This document shows, in pieces, positions 53,503 to 62,821 of a stretch of 64,000 nt of DNA; position 1 is the first letter of the stretch, and the number at the start of each line of letters is the position of its first letter. Made by a program: the position numbers and the translations under genes. The notes below the pieces were generated by a model. It made no database searches. It saw only the letters and a list, made by a program, of their open reading frames with translations, and was not told the origin of the DNA. The stretch comes from Rhodospirillaceae bacterium (GTDB taxonomy: Bacteria > Pseudomonadota > Alphaproteobacteria > UBA8366). The stretch is from NCBI GenBank assembly GCA_002722095.1, contig PBKG01000025.1, positions 62,001 through 126,000 on the forward strand. The letters run 5' to 3'.

Positions 53503-54978
53503 CTAGACTTCTAGGTCGATTTTGTCGTCGCTGATGATGTTGCGGGTCACGACGGTTTGTTCGCCATCATCCCCATCGGTGCCGTCGGCATCATTTGCAC
53601 CCGACCCGCCATCCTTGCCCATGGCTTCTTGGAAGCTGCCATCCTGATTCTGCAGGGTGAAGCTGAGGCTGGACGAATCCGCGTTCAAACCTGCGGATTG
53701 GAGCGATTGCTGCAAGTGACGCGCGTCTTGTCGTAACAGATCCAGCGTATCTTGCCGTTCGGCGGAAATCACCGCGTTGACTTTGCCGTCATGGGCGACT
53801 TCGAGTTTGACTTCGACCCGGCCCAACTCGGCAGGTTTAAGCTGAATGTTGATCCGGTCGGTTCCTTGGCCGACCGCACGTTGAACCTGGACCGATACCT
53901 GATCGCTCACAAAACGGGGCGGCAGCTGAGGCCGGGCCCGCTGAGGTTGCGGCAAATCGGCGGCGCGCTGGGTTTGCTGTTGGCCGTTATTGGCGGAACC
54001 GAGCCCGAGGTCACCACTAAGCGGTTGCAGGCTCTGTTGTCCCTGTCCAGCGCCAGCACCGGCCCGGGCGAGGGTCGCGGCAAAGAGATTGTTGCGCTGT
54101 GCGGCGGCGGCCGCTGCCTGTTCGGCGGTCTGTGCGGCGCCAGTGGCAACGCCTTGAGCATCGCCCTTGGCTTGACCGGCGCCCTTATTAAAGAGATTGC
54201 CATGCTGATGGCTGCCGGCCCCTTGCTTGCCGTTTTGACGGGTCACAAGGCCGTTCAAGCTGGCTTCGCCGTCGCCGGCAAGATCGCCTGCCGGCAACCG
54301 CGTCGCTTCGCCGCCAATTCGGCTCTGCTGGTTCGCTTGTGCGGCGATCGCCGTGCTGGCCGCGAGATTGACGCCCGGTTGCGAAACCAGTTCCTCCGGT
54401 ACGTCAGTAACTTTCGCCTTTAGCTCGGTACTGCCATTTTCCTTCGACTGGCGCAGTACGGCATTGGAGGCGATATGTTCGGCTTTTTGACTGGCGGCTG
54501 CCGCGTCGCGCGGAGCTTGCGATGTAGCCTGCCGATCGGTCTTTTGCGCTACCACCGGCGCTGCGTCGTCGGCCTGCTCGGAGGTACGCGCCAATCCATG
54601 TTCGTCGATTTCGTGGGCGTCAGCCTCGATAACAGACGCGTCAGCCGGACGGCTATCGTCGATGGTTACTGTTTCACTGTCGAGGTCATGGATCGATCCA
54701 TGGTCGTCGTTTTCGACGTTGAAAATAGTGTCATTGCTGCTATCGGTCTCGATTTCGGCCTGCTTACCGTTGAAATTGTTATCCCGCAGCGACAGCGCCA
54801 AATTGAATTCCTGCGACAGGCCCGCATAAGCGACCTGAGACAGATTTGCACCGCTGACGAGATTGGAAAACAGTTCGCGACGATCGATACCGTCTTCTTT
54901 ACCTGCGTCGCGCTGTTTTTCGCCGCCGCTGGTGGCGTAGAGGGTTTCGATCGGAGAGACGTTATTTGGAACGTTCAT
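53503..54978 (-). CDS. fliK: Flagellar hook-length control protein FliK
   Basis: 491 residues. A long low-complexity, Gln/Ala/Asp-rich N-terminus serves as the molecular ruler; the C-terminal Flg_hook domain has VQVQRAVGQGTDRINIQLKP, ELGRVEVKLEV and DLLRQDARHLQQSLQSAGL. Start at ATG 54978: the frame extends to 55029, but a sigma-54 promoter lies at 55013-55028, so the longer form would not be transcribed. First gene of the leftward hook operon. Confidence 0.9.
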   Translation of the reverse strand: MNVPNNVSPIETLYATSGGEKQRDAGKEDGIDRRELFSNLVSGANLSQVAYAGLSQEFNLALSLRDNNFNGKQAEIETDSSNDTIFNVENDDHGSIHDLDSETVTIDDSRPADASVIEADAHEIDEHGLARTSEQADDAAPVVAQKTDRQATSQAPRDAAAASQKAEHIASNAVLRQSKENGSTELKAKVTDVPEELVSQPGVNLAASTAIAAQANQQSRIGGEATRLPAGDLAGDGEASLNGLVTRQNGKQGAGSHQHGNLFNKGAGQAKGDAQGVATGAAQTAEQAAAAAAQRNNLFAATLARAGAGAGQGQQSLQPLSGDLGLGSANNGQQQTQRAADLPQPQRARPQLPPRFVSDQVSVQVQRAVGQGTDRINIQLKPAELGRVEVKLEVAHDGKVNAVISAERQDTLDLLRQDARHLQQSLQSAGLNADSSSLSFTLQNQDGSFQEAMGKDGGSGANDADGTDGDDGEQTVVTRNIISDDKIDLEV

Positions 54979-55012
54979 GGTGACACCCGAAATTATTATC
55001 CGCCCCCATTTC

Positions 55013-55028
55013 AGCAAGCGCCGGGCCA
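55013..55028 (-). promoter_or_regulatory. Sigma-54 promoter for fliK-flgD-flgE
   Basis: Minus strand reads TGGCCCGGCGCTTGCT, close to TGGCACG-N4-TTGCT, with GG and GC 10 bases apart. Start of transcription near 55002 leaves a leader of about 24 bases before the fliK ATG. This is the best sigma-54 match in the window. Confidence 0.75.
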
Positions 55029-55264
55029 ATCACATAACTAATTGATATTAAATAAAAAAGTTTTGAAATTTCGAGAAATAGGCAGGCAAAACTAAGCGCG
55101 CGCGGCAAATAATACACGCACGTGACGGCAGAAATTGCCTTTTGGGAGCAGGTTGCGGGAACGCGATTCTGCCCCTCCCCAACTTTTCGCTGCCTGGCGG
55201 GTTCTCCGCCTGGCCACCTAATCTTTCACGAATGGCTTACTGCATCATTCGGTTGGGATTAGGG

Positions 55265-55699
55265 TTAAACCTCTTCGTCTACCGGTCCGGCGCCGTTACG
55301 CACCTCTTCCAGTGATTCCGGCGGTGCGACCTGTTCCTTGAGTTGACGCACCAGTGCTTCCGGCGGAATGGTTTCAACCACTTCGTCGGTTCTGGTGTCG
55401 ACTACTTGCAGGAACACCCGGTTTAGCTCGGAATTGAAATTAATTTGGGTCCGGCGACCGGTTAGTTGCAGATCTTTGATCGCTTCCTGAACATTGACGG
55501 CCTGTTCGAACTCCGCGCCGAGCCGGTCTTGCTGGCGATCACCGCCAGTACCACCGGTTTCGGCCGACAAGTTCACGGTCGTAGACACATCGGTCTGCAA
55601 CGCGTTCGAGCCGACACTGACTTGGGAAACCGAACTATTGTTCTGCGACTGACCCGTCTGGTTTGCTAGTGACGGTGCTGTCGTAATTGGAACTTCCAT
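55265..55699 (-). CDS. flaG: FlaG-family flagellar protein
   Basis: 144 residues: a Ser/Thr/Gln-rich first half and a FlaG domain near the C-terminus (INFNSELNRVFLQVVDTRTDEVVETIPPE). FlaG-like proteins influence filament length; exact role varies between species. GGGGGG stands before the ATG. Transcribed leftward on its own, divergent from flgA. Confidence 0.82.
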   Translation of the reverse strand: MEVPITTAPSLANQTGQSQNNSSVSQVSVGSNALQTDVSTTVNLSAETGGTGGDRQQDRLGAEFEQAVNVQEAIKDLQLTGRRTQINFNSELNRVFLQVVDTRTDEVVETIPPEALVRQLKEQVAPPESLEEVRNGAGPVDEEV

Positions 55700-55731
55700 T
55701 TTAACCCCCCGAGTTAGCCTTCTGCCACCTC

Positions 55732-56544
55732 ATGATGGTCAAAAACGCAGCCGTTCTTGAAAATAAGCCCTCTGCTACGAACTGCGCATCTGGTTGCGTT
55801 TGCTCTCCGTTTTGTGACTTTCTCTCACGCTCCTACAATCTTCCATGGCAACCGCTATCCGCCGACGATCGCGCCATCGTCCAGCGCACAAGCCACGTCA
55901 TCAGTAAGGATGAACTCGGCGCCAAGATACTTGCCGCACTTAAACCCGAATTACCGCGATCGGAACGCTATTCTATGAGTTTCGACAATCGGATCGCCGA
56001 AATTCATTTGCCAACCAATATTCCGCCTTCGCTTTCGGTCGAAAGGGTTACCCGCGACAGGATCAGCAATCGCTTCTTCGCGATATTGGTTGCATCGGAA
56101 GGAAGCCATCGCCACACGATATCCGGCAAGCTTTTCCGCATGGTTGAAATTCCAGTTGTTACAAGGCGCGTCCGCAAAGGCGATATCGTCGACAAGGAAG
56201 ACGTCCGTACGATCACTTTGCGTGCCGATAAACTAGGACCAGACGTGCTGATGTCGACAGAAGAACTGGTCGGCAAGGCGCCGCGACGGACTCTCATCGA
56301 ACATAGGCCCGTGCGGGCCAGCGATGTCCGCCAGCCGCTGCTCGTCAAGCGCGGTGGCCTCATCACCATGATCTATCAAACTCGCTTCATGCGCATTTCC
56401 GCGCGCGGCAAAGCGAAACAGAGCGGCGCGCATGGCGACACCGTGCGGGTCGAAAATAGCGGAAGCAAGAAAATAGTCGAAGGGGTCGTTACCGGCCCCA
56501 GCGAAATAACGGTGACGTCGGCCCGTCCGATCGCCATGAAATAG
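55732..56544 (+). CDS. flgA: P-ring assembly chaperone FlgA (N-terminus doubtful)
   Basis: 270 residues as an open frame. The C-terminal 200 residues are FlgA: a SAF-like domain (VVTRRVRKGDIVDKEDVRTITL, GKAPRRTLIEHRPVRASDV) and the chaperone region with IMTIYQ-like LITMIYQTRFMRI and VVTGPSEITVTSA at the end. FlgA acts in the periplasm, so it needs a signal peptide, but the first 45 residues here are Cys-rich and not signal-like. Another frame from TTG 55757 encodes KISPLLRTAHLVAFALRF, more like a signal, suggesting an indel between about 55820 and 55880. ATG 55732 has no ribosome site. Followed directly by flgH. Confidence 0.8.
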   Translation: MMVKNAAVLENKPSATNCASGCVCSPFCDFLSRSYNLPWQPLSADDRAIVQRTSHVISKDELGAKILAALKPELPRSERYSMSFDNRIAEIHLPTNIPPSLSVERVTRDRISNRFFAILVASEGSHRHTISGKLFRMVEIPVVTRRVRKGDIVDKEDVRTITLRADKLGPDVLMSTEELVGKAPRRTLIEHRPVRASDVRQPLLVKRGGLITMIYQTRFMRISARGKAKQSGAHGDTVRVENSGSKKIVEGVVTGPSEITVTSARPIAMK

Positions 56545-56556
56545 GAGTTGCCATCC

Positions 56557-57318
56557 ATGCCACGGAATTATCGTTCGCTCACCCACCGGCTCACCGCCAT
56601 TCTACTCGCGGGCACCATGCTTGCCGGCTGCAACGCGCTCGACAGGCTCGCCAACGTCGGTGAAGAGCCTTCGATGACGGATATCAAAAACCCCACCCAT
56701 AAGCATGGTTACAAACCCGTAAGCATGCCGATGCCGAAACCGGTGATAGCTCATCGCGAGGCGAATTCGCTTTGGCGTCCGGGCTCGCGTGCCTTCTTCA
56801 AGGATTTACGGGCGAGTGAAATAGGCGACATAGTGACCGTCGTCGTCGCCATCGACGACAAGGCGGAACTGGAGAACGAAACCGACCGCACCCGGACCAA
56901 CACCGAAGACGCATCAGCTACGGCATTTCTCGGGTATCAAACCCAACTTAACCAAATTCTGCCGGAAGCGATCGACCCGACCAACCTTGTAGACCTCGAC
57001 AGTTCGAACCGGTCGAACGGCCGCGGCGAAATAGAGCGGACCGAGGAAATCGAGGTCAAAGTCGCTGCCGTCGTCACCCAAGTGCTGCCCAATGGAAATT
57101 TGGTTATCCACGGGCGCCAGGAAACACGGGTCAATTTCGAGATGCGCGAATTGCAGGTCGCCGGCGTCATCCGACCGCAAGACATCGACAACCAAAATAC
57201 GGTGCCATTTGAGAAAATCGCCGAAGCGCGCCTCGCCTATGGCGGACGAGGCCATATCACAGACGTACAGCAGCCGCGCTACGGCCAACAGATCGTCGAC
57301 GTCATATTCCCGTTCTAG
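56557..57318 (+). CDS. flgH: Flagellar L-ring lipoprotein FlgH
   Basis: 253 residues. Lipoprotein signal with lipobox LAGC (Cys25). Mature part has SLWRPGSRAFFKDLRA, VVAIDDKAELENETDR, LPNGNLVIHGRQE and the end block YGGRGHITDVQQPRYGQQIVD, all typical of FlgH. Forms the outer-membrane bushing. ATG 56557 chosen because GGAG lies 9 bases upstream; TTG 56548 is too close to it. Confidence 0.94.
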   Translation: MPRNYRSLTHRLTAILLAGTMLAGCNALDRLANVGEEPSMTDIKNPTHKHGYKPVSMPMPKPVIAHREANSLWRPGSRAFFKDLRASEIGDIVTVVVAIDDKAELENETDRTRTNTEDASATAFLGYQTQLNQILPEAIDPTNLVDLDSSNRSNGRGEIERTEEIEVKVAAVVTQVLPNGNLVIHGRQETRVNFEMRELQVAGVIRPQDIDNQNTVPFEKIAEARLAYGGRGHITDVQQPRYGQQIVDVIFPF

Positions 57319-57428
57319 CCGAGGGATCATCGCGTCACATGAATTCTTAACGGCTTGACGAACTTAGGAGTTTTGCGTCGGTCTTTTCCTCTCCTACTCC
57401 TCCCCAACGCGCTAGACCGTCGCGAAAA

Positions 57429-57457
57429 GAGGCCGGCACCTAAAAGGTGCCGGCCTC
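57429..57457. terminator. Bidirectional terminator between flgH and dksA
   Basis: Perfect 13-bp inverted repeat with a 3-base loop (57442-57444). On the plus strand it is followed by TGTCATTTT, on the minus strand by TTTTCGCG, so it can end both the flgA-flgH and the dksA transcripts. Confidence 0.85.
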
Positions 57458-57475
57458 TGTCATTTTGATAATCGA

Positions 57476-57901
57476 CTACGCCCGGTCGTCGCGCCTTGTC
57501 CGCTCCAACCGCTCATGGCGTTCTTGAGCCTCAACACTCAAAGTGGCGATCGGCCGTGCCTCCAAACGCTGTAACGAGATTGGCTCTGCCGTTTCTTCGC
57601 AATATCCGTATGTACCATCCTCGATGCGCTGCAACGCCTCGTCGATTTTCACGATCAGTTTCCGTTGCCGGTCACGGGTGCGAAGTTCCAATGCACGGTC
57701 GCTTTCGTTTGTGGCACGGTCGGACATGTCCGGCGCCGCAATACTTTCGCTCTGCATGCTTTGCAATGTTTCATGGGATTCGCGCAGCAACTCTTGGCGC
57801 CAATCGAGCAACTTTTGGCGGAAATATTCACGCTGCCGCGAATTCATAAAATCTTCCTTTTTGGAAGGCTTGTAATCCGGCGGAATAAGCGGGTCTGACA
57901 T
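57476..57901 (-). CDS. dksA: DksA/TraR-family RNA polymerase-binding protein
   Basis: 141 residues. N-terminal coiled coil (about 18-95, with the acidic tip DMSDRATNESDRA) and a C-terminal zinc-finger-like region YGYCEETAEPISLQRLEARP. Only one of the four zinc cysteines is kept, as is common in alphaproteobacterial DksA, so zinc is probably not bound. DksA acts with ppGpp at the RNA polymerase secondary channel. Transcribed alone, away from fliX. Confidence 0.9.
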   Translation of the reverse strand: MSDPLIPPDYKPSKKEDFMNSRQREYFRQKLLDWRQELLRESHETLQSMQSESIAAPDMSDRATNESDRALELRTRDRQRKLIVKIDEALQRIEDGTYGYCEETAEPISLQRLEARPIATLSVEAQERHERLERTRRDDRA

Positions 57902-58032
57902 GAAGTTGACCGTGTGAAGCTTCAGCGCGAATGCGCCGGGACTATATCCAAAAACATCAACACCTTACAAGGCCCGACGTCACACTTTCGGGAATTCTTT
58001 ATGATTGGGGGTAGGTGCGCTGCGCTGGTGGT

Positions 58033-58452
58033 TTAACGGCGATATTTAGCGAGCTCGACCCGTGCCCGAAGCTCGATTTCATCGAGAATATCATTCAAGC
58101 CCGGATCTTCCACATCGCCCCGGCCTTCATCGAGCATTTGGGTGACTGCCTCTAGGTCGGAAGGGGGAATGACCCCGCCGATCAGCCCGATACGCAACTG
58201 TTCCAGCTTATCGAGCACGCTTTCGCCCCACCGGCGACCTTGGCGCGTACGACCGTCTACGGCGTCGTCAACTTCCTGAATTGCCAGCAAGGCATCAACG
58301 GCTTGGGTCGGTCCGGCGCCACTGACACCGGAAACACCACCAGCTGTCTGATCCAACGAATCGCTAAATTTCGCTTGGCCGGCCTTGCTGGCCTTGCCAC
58401 TGCGCTTTACCCACGTCGTCGGGCGAACCGAGCCTGTCCGTTCGATCTTCAT
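58033..58452 (-). CDS. fliX: Flagellar assembly regulator FliX
   Basis: 139 residues, the size of Caulobacter FliX. The N-terminal KIERTGSVRPTTWVK and the helical C-terminal half (LLAIQEVDDAVDGRTRQGRRWGESVLDKLEQLRIGLIGG) match the family. FliX links assembly of early flagellar parts to FlbD activity, and flbD is 13 kb away in this same cluster. Start at ATG 58452 by family N-terminus; the frame is open 60 bases upstream. Divergent from flgI. Confidence 0.88.
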   Translation of the reverse strand: MKIERTGSVRPTTWVKRSGKASKAGQAKFSDSLDQTAGGVSGVSGAGPTQAVDALLAIQEVDDAVDGRTRQGRRWGESVLDKLEQLRIGLIGGVIPPSDLEAVTQMLDEGRGDVEDPGLNDILDEIELRARVELAKYRR

Positions 58453-58652
58453 AGCTGCGCCATAGCCCTTTTTGCGACATTGCAAAACTGCATTCGCATT
58501 GGCTCGAACCATCGATTTTCAAGCAAATCGCGTCGGGCAATCTTTGCCGGGCCGCTCGGCAGTGCTTGCCTGAACGCACGTGCGATTGGAAATCCGATTC
58601 TCTAAATCCCTAAAACATCATTATTTATCAAATAATTATTTAAATCCCGAAC

Positions 58653-58668
58653 TGGCACAGCCTTCGCT
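58653..58668 (+). promoter_or_regulatory. Sigma-54 promoter for the flgI operon
   Basis: TGGCACAGCCTTCGCT: -24 half TGGCAC perfect, -12 half TCGCT with one change from TTGCT, GG and GC 10 bases apart. Transcription would begin near 58679, 33 bases before the flgI ATG. Confidence 0.72.
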
Positions 58669-58711
58669 TTTCTTAATACCGAACAAACACGCCCGATGAA
58701 AGGCGAAAGCA

Positions 58712-59884
58712 ATGCTGGAAACGGCAAAACAGAAAGTTGGCCTCGAATTTACCGCGATTTGGCATCGGTTGCGCCAAGGGGCGGTCTTTAGTCTGTTCGG
58801 CGCCGCACTGCTTGTTGGTATGGCATCCGGGGCGCACAGTCAGTCCCGAATCAAAGATATCGTCGATTTTGAAGGTGTGCGCGAGAACCTGCTCGTCGGG
58901 TACGGTCTCGTGGTCGGCCTGAACGGCACTGGGGACGGTCTCGGCAGCGCGATTTTCACCAAGGAAAGCCTAATCGGTATGCTCGAGCGGTTGGGCGTCA
59001 ACGCGCGCGACAACGCTCTCGATACCAAGAACGTGGCAGCTGTTATGGTGACGGCAAAACTGCCGCCTTTCGCCCGCCAAGGAACCCATATCGACATCAC
59101 CGTCTCCTCGCTCGGCGACGCGACCAATCTGCTGGGGGGCACTTTGCTGGTGACCCCGCTTCTCGCCGCGGACGGCGAGGTCTACGCTGTAGCGCAGGGC
59201 AATCTGCAGGTCGGTGGCTTTTCGGCTCAGGGCGCGGCCACCACGGTGGTCAAAGGCGTGCCCACCAGTGCCCGTATCCCGAACGGTGCCATTATCGAAC
59301 GTGAAGTCCCGTTCAAGCTCGCGAGCCTGAAGCGGGTGCGTTTGTCGCTCCGGAATCCGGATTTCACCACCGCCCGCCGCGTCGCACGCGCCGTCAACGC
59401 GTTCGTCGGCTTGCCTGCATCCCGGGTCACCGACCCGGCGACCGTGCAGCTTGTCGTACCCGACAATTACAAGAATCAGGTCATCGAACTGTTGACCGAT
59501 ATCGAGCAGCTCCGCGTCGAGCCCGACCAAATCGCCAAAATCGTCATCGACGAGCAGTCGGGCATCATCGTCATGGGCGAGAACGTGCGTATTTCCACGG
59601 TCGCCATCGCACAGGGCAATCTCACCATCCGTATAACCGAGACGCCGCAAGTTTCGCAGCCGCTCCCCTTCTCCAATACGGGCACCACGACCGAGGTGCC
59701 GCGCACCAAGGTCGAGGTTGAGGAAGGCAAGGACCGCAAGCTGACAGTGCTTGCAAACAGCGTCACTCTTCAGGAATTGGTTAACGGCATTAACGCGCTC
59801 GGCATCGGCCCACGCGACATGATCAGCATCCTGCAAGCCATCAAGGCCGCCGGCGCCATGCAGGCGGAAATCGAGGTGCTGTGA
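58712..59884 (+). CDS. flgI: Flagellar P-ring protein FlgI
   Basis: 390 residues with a signal peptide (hydrophobic AVFSLFGAALLVGMASG near 24-40, cleavage after HSQ). Family blocks are RIKDIVDFEGVRENLLVGYGLVVGLNGTGDGLG, SSLGDATNLLGGTLLVTPL, DEQSGIIVMGENVRIS and the end LGIGPRDMISILQAIKAAGAMQAEIEVL. Builds the periplasmic ring around the rod. AAGG precedes the ATG. First of five rightward genes. Confidence 0.95.
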   Translation: MLETAKQKVGLEFTAIWHRLRQGAVFSLFGAALLVGMASGAHSQSRIKDIVDFEGVRENLLVGYGLVVGLNGTGDGLGSAIFTKESLIGMLERLGVNARDNALDTKNVAAVMVTAKLPPFARQGTHIDITVSSLGDATNLLGGTLLVTPLLAADGEVYAVAQGNLQVGGFSAQGAATTVVKGVPTSARIPNGAIIEREVPFKLASLKRVRLSLRNPDFTTARRVARAVNAFVGLPASRVTDPATVQLVVPDNYKNQVIELLTDIEQLRVEPDQIAKIVIDEQSGIIVMGENVRISTVAIAQGNLTIRITETPQVSQPLPFSNTGTTTEVPRTKVEVEEGKDRKLTVLANSVTLQELVNGINALGIGPRDMISILQAIKAAGAMQAEIEVL

Positions 59885-60210
59885 TGGATCTATCGACCAG
59901 CCTTACCAAAGCGCAGTTCACCAGCGCTCAGAAACCCGAAACGATCACCGCGGCCAAAGCCAAGGCACTCAGCCAGCAGCAGGCCCGCAAGGCGGCGGAG
60001 GAAGTGGAATCGTTTTTCCTCAGCCAGGTTTTCGAAACCATGTTTGCCGGCATCCGCACCGACGGTGCGTTCGGCGGCGGACAAGGCGAGAAGGTGTTCC
60101 GTTCGATGTTGATCCAGGAATACGGCAAGGCCGCGGCCAAGTCCGGCGGCTTTGGCATTGCAGATTCAGTACAGCGCGAAATTCTACGCTTACAGGAGGC
60201 ACAAAAATGA
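59884..60210 (+). CDS. flgJ: Rod-binding protein FlgJ (N-terminal domain form)
   Basis: 108 residues carrying only the rod-binding domain (KAAEEVESFFLSQVFETMF, FGGGQGEKVFRSMLIQEYGKAAA). The muramidase domain of enterobacterial FlgJ is absent, as usual in alphaproteobacteria. ATG overlaps the flgI stop by one base. Confidence 0.9.
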   Translation: MDLSTSLTKAQFTSAQKPETITAAKAKALSQQQARKAAEEVESFFLSQVFETMFAGIRTDGAFGGGQGEKVFRSMLIQEYGKAAAKSGGFGIADSVQREILRLQEAQK

Positions 60211-60656
60211 ACCCGAACGCACGCGCAAGCGAACTGATCGATGCCACGGAATCGATCATCACCATCATCGAGCAGGAAAATACCCTGCTGAAAGAATCCC
60301 GGGTCGATGAGATCGAGCCATTGGTGGAAACCAAGAAATCGCTCGTCGACATGTATGAATATCAGGTTCGCGACGCCGCTCAGCACAAGGGCTTTCTCGA
60401 CGAGATCGACGCCGACATGCGGACCAAGCTCGAGAAATCGAACGAACGCTTCGAAGATGCGGTTCGTAAAAACGTCAATGCGCTTCGCGCCGCCATGACG
60501 GTCAATCATCAAATCGTCGAAACGATCGCGCGCTCTATCGAGAACCAGCAAGTCGCGCCGGCCGGTTATTCGAGCAATGGCCAAGGTGGCCGCGCTCAGG
60601 CCGACAAGTCGAAAATGGCAAGCAAAATTGCCTTCACGCTCAACGAAGAATTCTAA
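60207..60656 (+). CDS. flgN: FlgN-like flagellar export chaperone
   Basis: 149 residues, helical, with the FlgN-type pattern IIEQENTLLKESRVDEIEPLVETKK. FlgN protects the hook-associated proteins FlgK and FlgL before export, and both genes follow directly. Overlaps flgJ by 4 bases. Assignment rests on helix pattern, size and position. Confidence 0.72.
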   Translation: MNPNARASELIDATESIITIIEQENTLLKESRVDEIEPLVETKKSLVDMYEYQVRDAAQHKGFLDEIDADMRTKLEKSNERFEDAVRKNVNALRAAMTVNHQIVETIARSIENQQVAPAGYSSNGQGGRAQADKSKMASKIAFTLNEEF

Positions 60657-60694
60657 AAACGACTATCAGCACCGTGTCATAAGGGAATCAAGAA

Positions 60695-62809
60695 ATGAGC
60701 CTAACACTCGCCATTCAATCTGCGGTCAGCGGCCTGCAATCGACCCAAAGGGCGTTGCAGACCACGTCCGACAATATCGCCAACGTCAATACCGAAGGCT
60801 ATTCGCGCAAAGACGTCACCTTTTCGTCGATTACGATCGATGGCGTCGGAAACGGCGTCGAAATCGGGCGGATCACGCGCTCGGTCGACGAATTCCTGTT
60901 GCGTCAAATTCGCGACACCCAGGCCATCACCAACAATTTCGAGATCCGCGATAAGTTCCTGCAGGAAATCCAGGCCCTGTTCGGCACGCCGAGCGACGAC
61001 AATTCCATCGCCACCGGCCTCGCCGACCTTAAAAACGCTTTCGAGGCAGTGGCTTTGACGCCTGAAAATCAGGCCTTCCAGTTCGAGGTTGTCGGCGAGG
61101 CGCGCGAGTTGGCGCTGCGAATGTCGGAGCTTGCCACCAATGTCCAACGGCTCCGTACCGAGGCCGAAAGCGAAATCGCACGGTTGGTCAGCCTTATCGA
61201 TGCGGGCATCGAAAACGTCTCCGACCTCAATGTCCAAGTCGCCCGCAACGAAATTTTGGGTACCGACCCTAGCTCCATACGCGACGCGCGGGACCGGGAA
61301 TTGGAGGCATTGGCCGAACTGATCGACATCCAGACTATCGAAAATTCCGACGGCCGCGTCGATATCTTTACCAAAGGCGGACGCACGCTCCTGACCGGTA
61401 GCATCGCCATCGATATCGCTCATACCGCCGCCGGCGCACTCAACGCAACGACACAGTATCTAAATCCTACAGATCCCGGCTATCCGGGGGGTATCACCGG
61501 TATTTTTCTCAGCGGCTCGACAGCGGCAGCCGACGATATTACACCGGAAATCGGCGGCGGACAGTTGCAAGCGCTGATCGATCTCCGCGACGAGTTGCTA
61601 CCAAACCTGCAATCCGAGCTTGACCAATTGAGCAAAACAATCCTCAACGAAGTCAATTCTCAGCACAACACCGGGACCGCCTTCCCGCCGCCGAATAGCT
61701 TCACCGGCAGCCAAAGCTTCCGGACCACCGATGTTTTCACCGCTACCGGCGCGGTGCGTATTTCGGTGATCAATCGAACCACCGGCGATGTGGTAGAAAA
61801 TTTGGACATCGCGGATCTCAGCCTTATCACCTCAGCGGGGGCCGTCGTTACCACGTTGGATGGCATGGCAAACGCGAGTGCATCGCTCGACAGCAACGGT
61901 AATTTGGTCTTGAGTGCCGACGCCGCTGCCAATGGCATCGCTATTAACGTCAGCTCAAGCTCGGTAACAACGGTGGGTGCGAATACGCGCAATTTCGGCC
62001 ACTATTTCGGTATTAACGACCTTTTCCAGTCGGTCACCGACAACTCGGACTACAATTCCTTCGTATCGGGGCAGCAGGCGAATAGCACTACAGCACTCGG
62101 TATCGCGGGCACTTTGACGTTCAACATCGACTCAACGCCCACCACAACCGCAGTCGCCTATGCCGCCGGCGACGATCTCGACACTATTGCCGCTAACATT
62201 ACTGCCGATGCTACTTTAACGGCGGCCAATATCAGCGCGTCGGTAGTCAACGACGGTACTGGCCGACGATTGGTAATCACTGATTCCGATAATCAAAACT
62301 TTATCGTAACCGATAGTGGTACCTTATTTTCATCGATTAATATGGATATCGACGATCGCCGGTATTCAAATGTTTTCACCGTACGCTCCGCCGTTGCCGA
62401 CGACCCAACGCTGGTTTCCCGCGGCACGTTGAGTTTGACCGCAGGCGTTGGCGCCGACGGCATAGTCTCCGGCGACGGCACGGCCGCGAACAACATCGCG
62501 GGCCGCTTCGATGCCCAAATAGCCTTCGATTCCATTGGCGGCCTTTCAGGCACCAACACCACGATCTCCGGCTACGCAGCGCAGATCCTGTCGTTCCAAG
62601 CCTCCATCGCCGCCGAAGCGCAAAATCAGTTCGAGTTTAATGACGCTTTCCTAGATTCGCTCAAATTCCGCAGCGATGCGGACAAAGGCGTCAATCTCGA
62701 CGAAGAGCTTTCCGAGCTGGTCATTCTAGAGCAAGCTTTTAACGCGGCAGCTCGCGTCGTTTCCGTCGTCGACACCATGTTCGACGAATTGTTCAACGCC
62801 GTCCGATAG
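60695..62809 (+). CDS. flgK: Flagellar hook-associated protein FlgK
   Basis: 704 residues. N-terminal AIQSAVSGLQSTQRALQTTSDNIANVNTEGYSRK and C-terminal DEELSELVILEQAFNAAARVVSVVDTMFDELFNAVR are the FlgK (HAP1) ends; between them lies a long Thr/Asp-rich variable region. Joins hook to filament. GGGAA site upstream. Confidence 0.94.
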   Translation: MSLTLAIQSAVSGLQSTQRALQTTSDNIANVNTEGYSRKDVTFSSITIDGVGNGVEIGRITRSVDEFLLRQIRDTQAITNNFEIRDKFLQEIQALFGTPSDDNSIATGLADLKNAFEAVALTPENQAFQFEVVGEARELALRMSELATNVQRLRTEAESEIARLVSLIDAGIENVSDLNVQVARNEILGTDPSSIRDARDRELEALAELIDIQTIENSDGRVDIFTKGGRTLLTGSIAIDIAHTAAGALNATTQYLNPTDPGYPGGITGIFLSGSTAAADDITPEIGGGQLQALIDLRDELLPNLQSELDQLSKTILNEVNSQHNTGTAFPPPNSFTGSQSFRTTDVFTATGAVRISVINRTTGDVVENLDIADLSLITSAGAVVTTLDGMANASASLDSNGNLVLSADAAANGIAINVSSSSVTTVGANTRNFGHYFGINDLFQSVTDNSDYNSFVSGQQANSTTALGIAGTLTFNIDSTPTTTAVAYAAGDDLDTIAANITADATLTAANISASVVNDGTGRRLVITDSDNQNFIVTDSGTLFSSINMDIDDRRYSNVFTVRSAVADDPTLVSRGTLSLTAGVGADGIVSGDGTAANNIAGRFDAQIAFDSIGGLSGTNTTISGYAAQILSFQASIAAEAQNQFEFNDAFLDSLKFRSDADKGVNLDEELSELVILEQAFNAAARVVSVVDTMFDELFNAVR

Positions 62810-62821
62810 GAGATTCAAGAA

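Noticed and set aside
55187..55215. GC-rich inverted repeat downstream of flaG, with a GC-N10-CC match
   Set aside because: Only five base pairs form and the sigma-54 halves do not match beyond the invariant bases.
58970..59836. 288-residue open frame antisense to flgI
   Set aside because: Mirror of a highly conserved gene; no ribosome site or recognisable domain.
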